From positions 1,949,313 to 2,013,312 of the forward strand of contig VWZP01005658.1 of NCBI GenBank assembly GCA_013396995.1: a stretch of DNA of 64,000 bases, read 5' to 3'. Both the position numbers and the translations under genes were made by a program. The notes under the pieces are model-generated. The model was not told the origin of the DNA. It searched no databases and was given only the letters and a program-made list of their open reading frames with translations. This document shows, one piece after another, positions 1 through 10,887 of the stretch (position 1 is the first letter of the stretch; every line of letters starts with the position of its first letter). Source of the DNA: Dicaeum eximium (taxonomy: Eukaryota; Chordata; Aves; Passeriformes; Dicaeidae).

Positions 1-1109
1 TCTTATACAGCTCTTTAGGTGATAAAATAGCAAGAAAATAATTTTTAGATGGGAAGCTATCACTTTATTTCTCTAAGGCAGTATGGACAGAGTCAAAGGT
101 TGCTGTGTCATATTTGCTCTGCTTTCACTGCTAATCTAAGTGGGGTTTATATTTGACTTGGCATTGTGTACAGAACACCTGGGTGATGGTTTGACAGCTC
201 TCAAACACAATTATAATCTCTGTCATAGGTTGCTCTTAGAACTGAAGAAGAATTATATCAGTTAGAGATACAAGGCAAATTGTATAAATCTAAAAACCCC
301 AAAATTCCAACAGGATTTGCTGGGGTTTTGTGTTTGTTTTGTTTTGTTGGGGGTTTTATTTATTTGTTTCATTTGTTTGTTTTGTTTATTTGTTTTATCT
401 CTATTTAGAGGCAGTTGACATTTTACATAGCAGAAATTAAATGTACTTAAATCTCAGATTCTTTTTTTAAACTTTAGGAATACACACATTCAAAATTTTT
501 TAAATCCATGCAAAGGGCATAAAAATGCAAAGTATTATCAAAGGAAAAGTATGTATACATTTTCTTTTTGAGCTTTTACAAAAAGCAATTTATTTAAACT
601 GTCTGAATTACATCTAGTCCCAGTAATTCAAATTCATAGGTGACATGATGGTTTACAAAATGGACAGAAAAGAATGATGAGTTACAAGAGTGGAGCTGGC
701 AAAGGGAATTGAACAGTGTGGCGTGAGAGAAGAGTGAATCAGCCAAGCTAAAAGACCTTATGTTGTTTAATAGTGTTCAAGGTGCTTCTGAAATGATAGT
801 TATGTACAAACATAGAATCTTCAATATAATTTTTATTTTTTACTGTATTACCAAGGTGGCTAAGGTGCACACCACTGAAGTGTTTTGCTTACTCTGTTAG
901 CAGCCTTAGGAAATGTGAGTTGGAAGACGGGGTTGTCTCCCCGTACTCAAGGCAGCCCAGACCACTGGTGAAGTTGTCATTGATTCACTTGCGCTCTGCG
1001 TACGAGAACATCCTCCATGAGCAATGCCAGCTCGGCACCTGCCAGGTGAAACACGGAACGTGCTCCGAGGCTCTGCGAACGGGCCCGGTCCCGCAGCGAG
1101 GCCCGCTCG

Positions 1110-1223
1110 CCCCGCGGCCTTTCCCTCACCCCGCGGCCTTTCCCTCGCCCCGCGGCCTTTCCCTCGCCCCGCGGCCTTTCCCTCGCCCCGCGGCCTTTCC
1201 CTCGCCCCGCGGCCTTTCCCGCG
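1110..1223. repeat. 19-bp GC-rich minisatellite, 6 copies
   Basis: Six head-to-tail copies of CCCCGCGGCCTTTCCCTCG start at 1110, 1129, 1148, 1167, 1186 and 1205. The first copy ends in A rather than G, the last ends GCG, and the inner copies are identical. Each unit carries a CCGCGG palindrome. The near-identity of the copies suggests recent expansion or homogenisation. Confidence 0.95.
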
Positions 1224-1301
1224 CCGGGCCCGTCCCGCTCCCNGGCAGAACGGGGGGGCTGATCCCTCCCGCCTCCGCTTCCTCCTCCGCGCCTTTCCGA
1301 T

Positions 1302-1337
1302 GGAGGAGGAGGAGGAGGAGAAGGAGGAGGAGGAGGG
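1302..1337. repeat. (GGA)n triplet microsatellite
   Basis: A run of GGA triplets, interrupted once by GAA near 1321, ends at the GGGCCC that follows. On the plus strand it would encode poly-Glu, but no gene context supports translation. Confidence 0.9.
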
Positions 1338-1611
1338 CCCCGCGAGGGCCGGGTCGCCGCGCTCCAGGGGCCACACGCGGCGAGTGCCCCCCTGCCCGGC
1401 CGGGCCGCGCTCCCTGCGCGCCCCCGCCTCACGCAGGGCCTGGGCCCCGCCGGGCTGCTCGGTGACCGGCCCCGTCCCGCCTTCGTCCTGAGGGCTGCTG
1501 CTCGTCTGCCCGCAAATCCCGCAAGCACTGACTGACAGCCCAGCTGAACCGACCGCTGCATGCGGGGGCTGCTGTTTATGGGCAGGGTTTTGTTAAGAGC
1601 TTTTTGTTCGA

Positions 1612-1631
1612 TTTTTTTTTTTTTTTTTTTT
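1612..1631. repeat. Poly-T tract (20 T)
   Basis: An uninterrupted run of 20 T lies about 110 bases after the GC-rich island. It could be a retroposed poly-A tail on the minus strand, but no element body is recognisable next to it. Confidence 0.9.
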
Positions 1632-4209
1632 ACAAAGCAGCTACAGAAGTTCATATAAATTCATTTTTCAAATGTGTTAAACCAGGGTGTCTGACGCTAC
1701 TATACAAGCGTGATTACTGGTGCAGTTTAACACACACAAATACACTGAGAAATTATTGAGAAAGGGGTTAATTTACTTGGTTTTGAAATCCAGAGACCGT
1801 GTGAAAGCACCTTCATTGTTGATTCATATTACTGTTTTCTGACATCTTTGTCAAATATGTTATTTATCTGGTTCTTCTAAGACGGTTTAAATTCTTCCTT
1901 TACGGTGTGTGCATATCCTATTTTTACTATTGTGCTGAGTCATCCTTAGTATAACTCCTCTCAGCTGGGTATGTGACACTTTGGCAGGACAAATGACCCA
2001 AGATCCCCTCCAAACCCCTTGCTTTTGTAAGGCTAGGAACCATGAGACTGAACATGAAGTTAGGATTGGTTTCACAGAAATGAGAAAAATATGCAATTCT
2101 AGCATTTCTCATAAATGTTTATGCTGGGAACCTTCTGTGGAGCAGAGGAGGCAGAAGAAAAAAGATGCAGTGCAGACTGAAGTGGGGGGAGATTGATCTT
2201 TTACATAAGCATGTTTTGAAGATCATTTGCTTTTTTATGGTAAACAGAGACCACTCTGGAAATATAAAGTTGGCTTCATTTGCCATATAAACCATAATTT
2301 GAAAAATGTATTTATCCCCATTGTAGCTAGCCTGTTACAGGACATTATAAAAAAAAAGTCTTAACAAAATCTGAGCCAGAGCTATTATAAAAGTTCAGAA
2401 AGAAGTCTCATTTTTTCATAGCTAGACCAAGGGAGTACTTTTAATCTGAAACTAGAAAAAAAATTCTGAAAAAATCTAGTAACCATTTTTTGGGAACAAA
2501 CCACATTGTTAGAGTGTGAAACTTGATCATTACTGACTTCAGTTTAGCAATTTTGCCTTGACCCTGCCAGAGCGGGTCTGGCTCCTGTAGAGCCTCTGCG
2601 TCTGCAGTAACCTCAGGTGGGAGGCAGTGCCAGACTGAGACTGGCACTTGTTGAAAGTTAGTTTGTTTGACTTTTGCAGGGAAGGAGGTGTTCGCTGGCT
2701 CCATTTTCTGCTGGTTTAACTCCTTGAACCAGTGTGGTCTTAGATGCACAAGGGAAAGAGGCAAAAATGCAGGTGTTAGCTGGGAAGCTCAGGATTTAGC
2801 TGGGCTGGCTTTGCCGTCCTTAACCTTTCAGACTGACCCCCTTGGGGTTATGATGTAGCAGTGGGGACAGGTTACTTTGGTGTGGTGGCAGTGATTTCTG
2901 TCCTTGGCTCTCTGTGCTGCTTCTGTCTGAAACTGCAACTCTAGGGCTCTGTAGGACAGGTGATTTATTGTGACTTTCTGCTGTGACCCCAGATCAGTGG
3001 GCTCCCACATGATACAAGCTGAAGCACTTCGGCTGAATCTTCCCAGCACCTTGGCCCTTAACTGCTGGAATATAAATTATATGGACAGACAACAAGAAAG
3101 TTTTGCTTTTGTCTCAATGAGGAAAGGGCAGCTGTTTTAGAGTTCTTTCCTCATTGTTCTCTATTACCTGAGAAAAGGAAGAATGTCTGGGCAGATCAAT
3201 CTAAAGTAGAAGTACTGGCCCTGTCTGGCAGAGGCAGCAAAAATACTCAAATCTAAATTCCTGTAGCAGATTATGGATTTGTCTTCTGGGAGAATATGGT
3301 CCAACTAGTGACATGTAAGCCAGATTTAACCTGCAGGACACTTGTTTAAACTAGTTCCTTTTCTTTGGAGGAGATGAAGATGTGTTTGCTCACATAACAG
3401 TTGAACACTTTCTGTTGTGCATGATTCCTGCACTTGTGTGTGTGGCAGCCCATGTTGGGGCAAAGGATAAGCAAAGGTGTTTTTCCAGTGTATTGTGTGG
3501 CACAGTGGGAAGCCTGTAAGTTGTCACTCTTGTATCTTACTGAGTCCTGGAGCTGCCATCCAATCCTAAAGCTACAGACTGGAGAGCATAAAGATGATAA
3601 ATATTTTTAATTAGATATTGTCCAGTATTTATTAACATACATTATCAAATGTACCACTACATTTGTATGTGTGTGACTCCTGTGCAAATTGCAGGTACTT
3701 GTTAAGGGAAGCTACTATAAAAAGTAAAAGGTGGTGGGAGTTGTGGTGAGAGATGCACAGCCTAAAAAAATAAAAATTGTGAATGACTTCCTTAAAAGGA
3801 AATGCTGACATCTGAAAAACAAAATCCTGTAATTAGGGTTTGGCTTTGTGCTTGCTCTGGTCTTAATATGCCTGAGTGCCTTGGCACAGATCTGCGGGCT
3901 TTTATATCTACAAAATGGAGAAGGCTTTTTTCAGCAAAAGTTATGAAAATACCAAAGCAATGGAAAATAAACAAAACATGCTGGAAAGTTCAGAGTCCTT
4001 CTGATCTCATTCAGATATATACTTCATTGTCATTTGCATAGTTTTAGAATTTAAAGGGGCTATTTAATGTTAAAGGGCTGAACTAGGCATCAAAACTTGA
4101 TATTTTTCCCTCTATAAATTTGTATTAGAGTTTATATTTTCCTCTGACAAACCTATTCTTAAGATGGAATCCTGAGAATCAAATTGAGTTTGTTCTTGTT
4201 TACTTTTAG

Positions 4210-4257
4210 ATGCCTGTCTTAGATGTCAAGCTGAAAACAAACAAGAAGATTGTGTTG
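4210..4257 (+). CDS. RNF7: RNF7 coding exon 2 (48 nt)
   Basis: The acceptor is TTTTAG ending at 4209 and the donor is GTATGT from 4258. The exon opens with two bases that complete an Asp codon (G|AT) and closes with the first base of a Val codon, so phases are 1 in and 1 out. It translates to ACLRCQAENKQEDCV after the split Asp. The two cysteines of CLRC and the later Cys are zinc ligands of the RING-H2 domain. Confidence 0.93.
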
Positions 4258-5840
4258 GTATGTAGTGACTTCATTCGCTTGTTTTTCAATTGAAGCTTCT
4301 CTCAGTATGGTGCATTTTAAAGTTTGAAGGGAATACTGATTTTATTAATGCTCAAAAGTAAACTGGTGTTTTATTCTACATTGTATCATCTTTTTACATT
4401 AGTAATACTTTATGCTTTATTTTTGAGCAATAAAAGAATCAGTTTTCATGTCAGCTGTGCTGTAAAACAAAACGGCTTCCAATATCCTGTCAACACATAC
4501 ACAGTTAAGAGGTTTAGGTTTCTTTCATTGTGAGCCTATTTGAGATCATAATGTACATTTTTGAAGTGGGTAGGAAAAAGCTACTTTTTTCTTCAGAGGT
4601 GCACGCAAGAAAGCACAATGGTAGTACAAATAAAAATCCCCTCTTCTGAAATAAATGTGTGTCTTGAGTTAGAAAGTGGTATTTTTCCCACTCATAATTC
4701 AGAAATAATGGAGGCAATGGCTTGGTTGTTCATTTTTCATTTTCAAAAGTGGAATCACTTCAGTTTAAACATAATCATACTTTTAGTGCCAATGCATGCA
4801 AAAGAAGGTCTTAATTCTGGCTGTTTAAATTGGAAATAATTAAAACTATCTCAAAGAGTTTGCTTTAAATCTTTATGACAGCTTTTAAAGCAGTGGTAAA
4901 CCTTTCTGTGCTGTTGAGCTTTGCATTTTGAAGTGTATTGTCTCAAAAAAAACCCACTGAGGGTTTTTGATTATTGTTTTAATGAGAAGAGTTTTCCTCT
5001 TCTAGATATCTTAATTGGCTTGCTAAGGATCCTATTTAAGATAGACAGGAAAAAGTATAATTTACAGCACTGCTTTGATTGGTACCCTTGTGCTCTTGTG
5101 AGGAAAATGTGAGCTAATAAGGAAAAAAAGCAAAGTAACTACATTTTAAAATATTATTCAGGAGTAAATGGACAGCAGATAACAGTTTTTGTAGTGTTGG
5201 AACAACTGTAGCCTGCAAATAACTCCTGGTGTAAAGTCCCATTTTAAGACTATACACTGTGTCACATGTGCCTCCTTGCTATCATACATTTCAGTTCAAA
5301 CAGTGCATTTCATATGAGAATTTAGGGATATGCTCTGGTGTGATAGTGAGTCAGTACTGCATTGGCTTTGTTTTGGTACTGGGGAAGATAAAGGGAAAAA
5401 CTTTAATAGTTGCATTTATTTCCTGGGCAGAACTGCTAAATATGTTTATACAGTCATAAAACCCTGCTACTTTATACAAAAAGGTGAGAATATATGCATT
5501 TCATTTTTTAATATTTGGAAGTAAGTAAAAGGCTTGATGGTGGAACTCACTATCATCAGGATGATCATAATAATCCAATCTCAGTGGATAAATCAGTGAT
5601 GACCTGTTTTGTCTCTAAAGTTTCCAGTGGTTGTAAATATTTGAGAGTGATAGTTTGAACTTTCTGTAGGAGTTGACTGAACATCTGAGTGTGACTGGAA
5701 CATGTTCTTTCTCTCTTTCAGTGGTTTGGGGAGAATGCAATCATTCCTTCCACAATTGCTGCATGTCCTTGTGGGTGAAACAGAATAATCGCTGTCCCCT
5801 CTGCCAGCAGGACTGGGTAGTCCAGAGAATAGGCAAATAA
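4210..5840 (+). CDS. RNF7: RNF7 (RBX2/SAG), 3' part of coding region, two spliced exons
   Basis: RNF7 encodes the small RING-H2 protein that recruits E2 enzymes to cullin-RING ubiquitin ligases, mainly cullin-5, in cytosol and nucleus. Joining 4210-4257 to 5722-5840 gives a continuous reading frame whose product matches the C-terminal half of vertebrate RNF7 from memory. It contains the Cys/His ligands of the RING (CLRC, then DC, GECNH, FHNCC and CPLC) and the conserved end QQDWVVQRIGK before a TAA. The family is about 113 residues; roughly 55 are seen here. The N-terminal exon, with the cullin-binding strand and first zinc ligands, is absent, so it must lie upstream of base 1. No frameshift or stop is present. 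GRK7 follows about 4.4 kb downstream on the same strand, the same gene order as in human. RBX1 is the only close alternative, and the sequence fits RNF7 better. Confidence 0.95.
4258..5721 (+). other. RNF7: RNF7 intron 2
   Basis: This 1,464-base intron begins GTATGT and ends TTTCAG. It is AT-rich and holds no recognisable element; its ORFs are short and unconserved in appearance. Confidence 0.9.
5722..5840 (+). CDS. RNF7: RNF7 terminal coding exon (119 nt)
   Basis: The acceptor has a strong pyrimidine tract (CTTTCTCTCTTTCAG, ending at 5721). The exon completes the split Val codon and reads VWGECNHSFHNCCMSLW, then VKQNNRCPLCQQDWVVQ, then RIGK and a TAA stop at 5838-5840. It supplies the His/Cys centre and the last CPLC zinc pair of the RING. 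The stop codon lies inside an AATAAA hexamer (5836-5841). Confidence 0.95.
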
Positions 5841-5841
5841 A
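5836..5841 (+). promoter_or_regulatory. RNF7: AATAAA hexamer overlapping the RNF7 stop codon
   Basis: The sequence AAA TAA AAA places an AATAAA exactly across the TAA stop. If used, it would give a very short 3' UTR. Use of the site is not shown by the sequence. Confidence 0.3.
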
Positions 5842-6136
5842 AACTGGAAGGGTTTCTTTCTGTTGCACTTATTGGAATGGTGTGTGTGTAATGCCCTATG
5901 CTCATGCAGAGCTGTCTGTCAGGACATGACTCAGTTGGTTTATCTGCTCCAAGACCAGAGTGGGTTTGGTGCAGACCATGGTCAGGCTCACTGCAGGGGT
6001 TCCACAACTGAAACAGGAGATGCTACATCAGCAAATGTATCTGCTATGATTAAAGTGTTGTCTGTATCAGAGCATAGAAACTTAGTGGTGCAGATTATAC
6101 CCTAAACACAGAGCATTTAGTCTTTTTCCATTGATA

Positions 6137-6142
6137 AATAAA
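6137..6142 (+). promoter_or_regulatory. RNF7: Candidate RNF7 polyadenylation signal
   Basis: An AATAAA lies about 300 bases after the RNF7 stop, in the sequence GATAAATAAATTAATT. It is one of several AT-rich hexamers downstream (others near 7407 and 7980), so the true 3' end cannot be fixed from sequence alone. Confidence 0.35.
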
Positions 6143-8497
6143 TTAATTAGAAAGGGTCACCTTACCTGGTCTGATACACTGCATAGTTTACTGTCAGGAT
6201 AAAGAAAATGTTTATGAAGTACTATTGTATGCAAAAACAGTCAGTGTGTTTTTTAAGAAACTGTTCTGGGTTTTAATCTAAATTAACAGTGTGTAAAACA
6301 TTTGCTGTGTGCTTTTTCCATCACACTGTATTAAACATTTCTAATTTAGGTTTTCTTTGTTACTTTCATTTTGTTGTATCTCTAAATCTGTTGCTCTGTT
6401 ATATTCCATACATGATTTCTACAACCATAACATTAAAATTTAACCATGTTAGTAATTTTTTTAAAATTTATATTTCTGTTAGTGATCATGGAGACATATA
6501 TGGAGACAAATTCAAAGATTTTTGGTACAAAGACGTGTATTTGATATCAGTTAACTAGAGGTGTAGACAATCATGCTGGTTAGCTGATTAATATAGGAAG
6601 CAAACAAAAGTGATAATTTAAATAACCCAAGGAGAGGAGGCACTAATTAAATCTATGGAAAAAGGGTAAATTGTGATTTCATGAAAATTCAGTTAATAGA
6701 AATTTCTTTATCATCTTTTTATTGGTCATAGTGTTTTGGAAGCATTTTTTTCATTTTCGTGGAAATCCTGAATATATAATCTCTGATTTTTTTCTTACGG
6801 CTCTTTAAGTGTTTACCTCTAACTTTGTCGTTTCCCTAAATATCCAAATTACTATGAATCTGAACGTATCCTGTGGGATTTTTAAAATACATGTAACAGA
6901 GAGGTAGAATTAAATTCAGGCTTAATAAAATGGTTGATCAATATGGGTGAAATTGAAGCAATATATTATGCATTGTTTACTTCAAAATTATAATCTTTAA
7001 AGTTTAATGTGTTTCTCAGTAGATGTATTTCTGTCTAATTCTAAATACATTTAAAGAGGTTTATCTTCACTGTATAAAGTAGTTCCAATCTTTGTGTCAT
7101 CAAGCATATTGCAGAGTTTACTGTGGTTTTGTTTAATATTGTAATCTTGTTTTTGAAATGTTTTGATTTTTTAAATGTAGCTTTTGTTTAATTACACACT
7201 GAGATAAAACTTCCTGGGTCACTGTTACACTGTATCACATCAGTTCTTATTATGCCAGATGATGTCTGTCTTAAAACTCAAAACAAATGTAAAATATGTT
7301 AACAGTAGTAATGAAGTGCCTATAGCATTTACATTGTTGTGGAGTATTTCTGTTTGTGTAAAAGTATTCCCAAAATTCTTGCAAAAAAAGAAATCTGAGT
7401 GGACATGAAAATAAATTTTAGTTGTCACAGTCAGACTGTATCTTACCTACCACCTGTTTTCTCTGTCCACATTTGGTCCCCGGCTCCATCCTGTGACCTC
7501 TAGTAAGGCCATCTAGTCCCATCAGAGGACTTTATTCAGTTTTCTTTGGTTTATAGGTGAATATGGAAAGTATCAAACCCTGCTTTTAGCTCATGTCATG
7601 TGCATGGCAAGAGTAGCTGAGAATTACAGTTGTGGAAAAGATTTTCCGAAGTGTCAGCTCAAAGGGATGTTGACACAAATGAGGTATTAGGAAAGTTAAT
7701 GCTGAAATCAAAGCAGCTGATATTTTAATGTATCTGTTTGCATACTATAATTCTCTTGTTGACCAGTAATTGAGGTTCATCTAGACCATAAGGTAATGAA
7801 TTTTGAGTCCTGCATATTTTCTCTGTGATTTAGAGATTAGCCTAAGTCCCAGTCTTTCTGTCAGCTCTACACCAGAGAACTTCTCCAAATCACACCCTGA
7901 TACACCTGATTAGTGTGGTTGTTAGTACAGCCCAGTAATCCCTGTGTTCATTCTGTAACTGTTCACCTGTTGTACATGCAAAATAAATAATTTTTGCTTC
8001 TCACCCAAACATACTGTTTTATGAGCAGGTAACACTACCTTAAATAGCCATTATCAACTAATAGATTAATGCTGATCTACTTTTCTCCAGTGTTTAATAA
8101 ACGCTGAACAGATTTGGATAAGTCAGTAAGCAAATCTCAAAAGTGAGTGGGGTAATGAGTATATGTTGAATGATCATATTGTTTGATTTTGCTTTTAATG
8201 AAGTTATATTATTTTAGAGAAAATTTATGTTCCATAGAAACTGGGAAAGATTCTGACTAATTGAATAGAATGGTCTTAGGAGCTGTAAATGTGTCTGTCA
8301 TATGCAGGTGCCACAAACATTAGGTATTTTCTTGATTTGCTTGGGCATGAATATACCAATAGCTGCAGCAAGCTTGAGTTCAGCCTTAGGGCCCCAGCTA
8401 CCAGCCATTTGTCCTGCTGCTCTTTGAGCTGTGGTGGATATTCTGGCCAAACATAAAAAAGACCCTACTGAATTTTAGCAAATTAAAAGCTTTATTT

Positions 8498-8514
8498 AAA
8501 AAAAAAAAAAAAAA
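8498..8514. repeat. Poly-A tract (17 A)
   Basis: An uninterrupted 17-base A run follows TTTATTT. No retroposon body with target-site duplication could be identified next to it. Confidence 0.9.
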
Positions 8515-9290
8515 GCTGAAATTAAATCTTTCTTACCTCCTTTCATGCCTTTCTCTACCCAAGGTATTATAGGAATGTGTTGCTGTAGGCCCTATTTTCA
8601 GGACAGCCACCAGCACAATTCCCCATTTCTCCCGTTGGCTCTCTGCAGTGTTGCTCACGCTGTTGGCTGCTCTGTTGAGCTCTTTATGTAACCTTCCACC
8701 CTGTGCTTGCTCTTACCTGGCAGAACTGGCCAGGCTTTCAAGTATCTGCCTCACAATTCCCCCTGTTCTGATGCACACACAGCAGTTTGCAATGGATGGT
8801 CCTCTCCATCACTCCTAGAAAAACACACCTCCTAGGGAATTTTGCAGAGTGCAAGCATGAGTTTTATGTCAAATGGATTCGATGCAGACAGGATTAAGCA
8901 TGCATAAACAAAATGCTGCATGGCTGTAGAGTGGCAAAAAGCAGCCAAGAAGGGCTTAACACTTAGTATAGGCAGTCTGAAAGGTGCCTGTTATTACTCT
9001 TGATGTTTAGTTTTTGTGATTCAGCTCTTCAGCTTGCTCTAAGATTGTGAGAAAAGAAAAAAGAAATTTGACCTTGACCTCAAGAGTACAGCTTGACCCC
9101 AGTGTTACTTCTTTTCTTGTTCTCATATTATATTTAAGGAAAGTTTTAACAGCCAAACAGCCAAACCACCTGACCCCACAGCAGAAGGGGGCTTAGCCTA
9201 GTGAGTGCCACACATAATTTTTGTTCTTTTGAAGGGAAAAAAAGCCTCCTGGTAGGCAGCCAGCAAGTGCAGGTGGAATTTGCCTTCACT

Positions 9291-9302
9291 TGATTATAAT
9301 CA
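9291..9302. promoter_or_regulatory. Perfect 12-bp palindrome of homeodomain half-sites upstream of GRK7
   Basis: TGATTATAATCA reads the same on both strands and joins a GATTA to a TAATC. TAATC is the core bound by OTX/CRX-type (K50) homeodomains, which drive photoreceptor genes. It lies about 980 bases upstream of the GRK7 start codon and about 200 bases upstream of a TATA-like box. A regulatory role is inference. Confidence 0.3.
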
Positions 9303-9505
9303 GCTTTGTCCCTTTGTTGATGTCACCTCAGCTATATACTGTTGCCACCTTCTTATCCAACCACTTTCTGTCATAAAGCTCAGCAGGGAAAATAAACTGA
9401 GGCCAAAACAACATATGGAAGTGTCTTGGCAAGATTTAGCTGTTCCTTTGAAGTGTTTTGCTTTTTTCTGTGGGTAGGAGATGAAGTCAGAGCTGTGTTG
9501 TTTCG

Positions 9506-9514
9506 TATATAAGG
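9506..9514 (+). promoter_or_regulatory. TATA-like box, candidate GRK7 promoter
   Basis: TATATAAGG is a good TATA-box match in otherwise unremarkable sequence. If functional, transcription would start near 9535-9545, giving a 5' UTR of about 740 bases unless a 5' UTR intron is removed. No CpG island is present, as expected for a tissue-specific gene. No transcript evidence is available here. Confidence 0.25.
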
Positions 9515-10284
9515 ATCATTATTTTTAGCCCAGCGGCAGTTCTTAGCCTCTGCATGTAATCTGCTCAGACAGAGCCACGCGAGGCAGCAGGGTGTGCATG
9601 AACTGTCTGTGGGGCTCAGTCACTGGTGTTGAGTATAACTTGAGCTTTGGAGGTGTGAATGCTCAAAGCACTGAATTGTGTGGTTCATCTCTGTCAAGGT
9701 TCATCATGTTCATCTATGTCAAGGTCTTTTAGGCACGGCAGGTTTGGGCCAAAAGCTTTTCATAGAACCAGTTGCTAGTCTGCTGGTGTTCAATGTCGAC
9801 TGGGGGAGATCCAGGTCTGTCCTGCTGACTGTAGCCAAAGTGCCCCTGGGTTAGAGAGAGTGCATGTATTGCAGCAGTGAATCTCTGCATGTTCCCAGCA
9901 GCCAGGGACAGTGCATGTAGAGGGAATCTTGGTACATTTAAAGGTTATCAGGGCCCATTCTGAAAAACACCAGCTGAACCACGTGCATTTGGTACTGCCA
10001 GTGGGAAGGTTTGCCTAGGATGTCATCCTCAGCTATACATAGCAAACTCAAAGCTTCTTACAGAGAAACCTCTTACCAGTCACTTTCCACAAATGGTGCC
10101 TATACCTAAAGGTACTTAGTGAAAATCCTTGAGAGGTATTTAATGCAAAAGCAGTTAGTTTCTCTGGTGTTTCTCAGAAGCCCTCACACACCCCTAGCAG
10201 GGAGAAGTGCAGTGCAGCTCCAGCACAGCTCCTGGGCCAGTTACTCATTTTGTCTGAACTAGGCTCTGCCAAGGGCTTGCCAAG

Positions 10285-10887
10285 ATGTGTGACATGGGGG
10301 GGCTCGACAACCTGATTGCCAACACTGCCTACCTCCAGGCAAGGAAGAGTGGAGAAGGAGACACCAAGGAAATGCAAAAGAGGCGTAAGAGCCTCTCGCT
10401 GCCCAAGATTGAGGACTGCAAAGAGCATAGAGAGTCCGTTGCTGGTGATTATGATAGCATCTGTGAACAGCAGCCCATTGGCAAGAGATTCTTCAGAGAC
10501 TTCTTAGAGACAGTGCCAGAATATTTGGTAGCTAGGGACTTCCTGGATGAGGTGTCAAACTGGGAGTTGGCAGAGGACAATCTCAAGAACAGCACCATGG
10601 AGAATATTGTCACCAATTTTCTTAAGGAAGGCGCCAAAAACTATCTGTCTTTCATGAGCTCTGACTTGGTCAGCAAATGCAAAGCAGCTACTGCAAAAGA
10701 CTATGAGAACATCGTGCAGCTGGCCAAGGAGGAAACCAAAGTCTTCTTTAAAGACAAGCCCTTCCAGGACTTCCAGAACAGTCCCTTCTATGACAAATTC
10801 ATCCAATGGAAAGTGTTTGAGAAGCAACCAGTAACTGACAAATACTTCTCTGAGTTCCGAGTGCTGGGCAAAGGTGGCTTTGGAGAG
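10285..10887 (+). CDS. GRK7: GRK7 coding exon 1 (residues 1-201)
   Basis: The start was chosen because MCDMGGLDNLIANTAYLQ aligns with the known N-terminus of GRK7 and sits in a fair Kozak context (CCAAGATGT). A second Met at residue 4 is less likely. The exon covers the N-terminal helix, the Ser36 phospho-site and the RGS-homology domain, and ends right after the glycine-rich loop Glu. The donor is GTAAGA at 10888 and the exon ends in phase 0. Confidence 0.96.

Larger units (their letters stand above)
1060..1500. other. GC-rich, CpG-rich island inside presumed RNF7 intron 1
   Basis: This 440-base block is very GC-rich and full of CpG, in sharp contrast to AT-rich flanks. It contains the 19-bp minisatellite, a GGA triplet run and a single ambiguous base (N at 1243). 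All overlapping ORFs are Pro/Arg/Gly/Glu-rich and arise from the repeat composition, so I call no gene. It could be an intragenic CpG island, perhaps an alternative promoter, or simply an expanded GC-rich repeat. Confidence 0.7.
1..4209 (+). other. Presumed RNF7 intron 1 (3' part)
   Basis: No exon of RNF7 or any other gene is recognisable here. I looked for the conserved N-terminal RNF7 exon (around KMFSLKKWNAVAMWSWDVEC) on both strands and did not find it. The stretch is AT-rich, with a T/G-rich low-complexity run at about 318-400, and contains one sharply GC-rich island at about 1060-1500, listed separately. The intron assignment rests on the RNF7 exon that follows at 4210. Confidence 0.7.
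5841..10284. other. RNF7 3' UTR and RNF7-GRK7 intergenic region
   Basis: No protein-coding exon is recognisable. The first part must hold the RNF7 3' UTR. The rest is AT-rich to mixed DNA with a 17-A run (8498-8514), and a TATA-like box and a palindromic homeodomain-type site about 0.8-1.0 kb before GRK7. ORFs here are short, and I judge them to be chance. Confidence 0.75.

Noticed and set aside
906..1654. Several ORFs of 80-225 codons on both strands over the GC-rich island
   Set aside because: Their products are low-complexity Pro/Arg/Gly/Glu translations of the 19-bp and GGA repeats, open in many frames at once, and they run through an N. No domain or splice context supports a gene.
9683..9725. 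Two 18-base direct copies (GTTCATCTCTGTCAAGGT) 25 bases apart upstream of GRK7
   Set aside because: Probably a small local duplication with one mismatch; no motif or element indicates a function.
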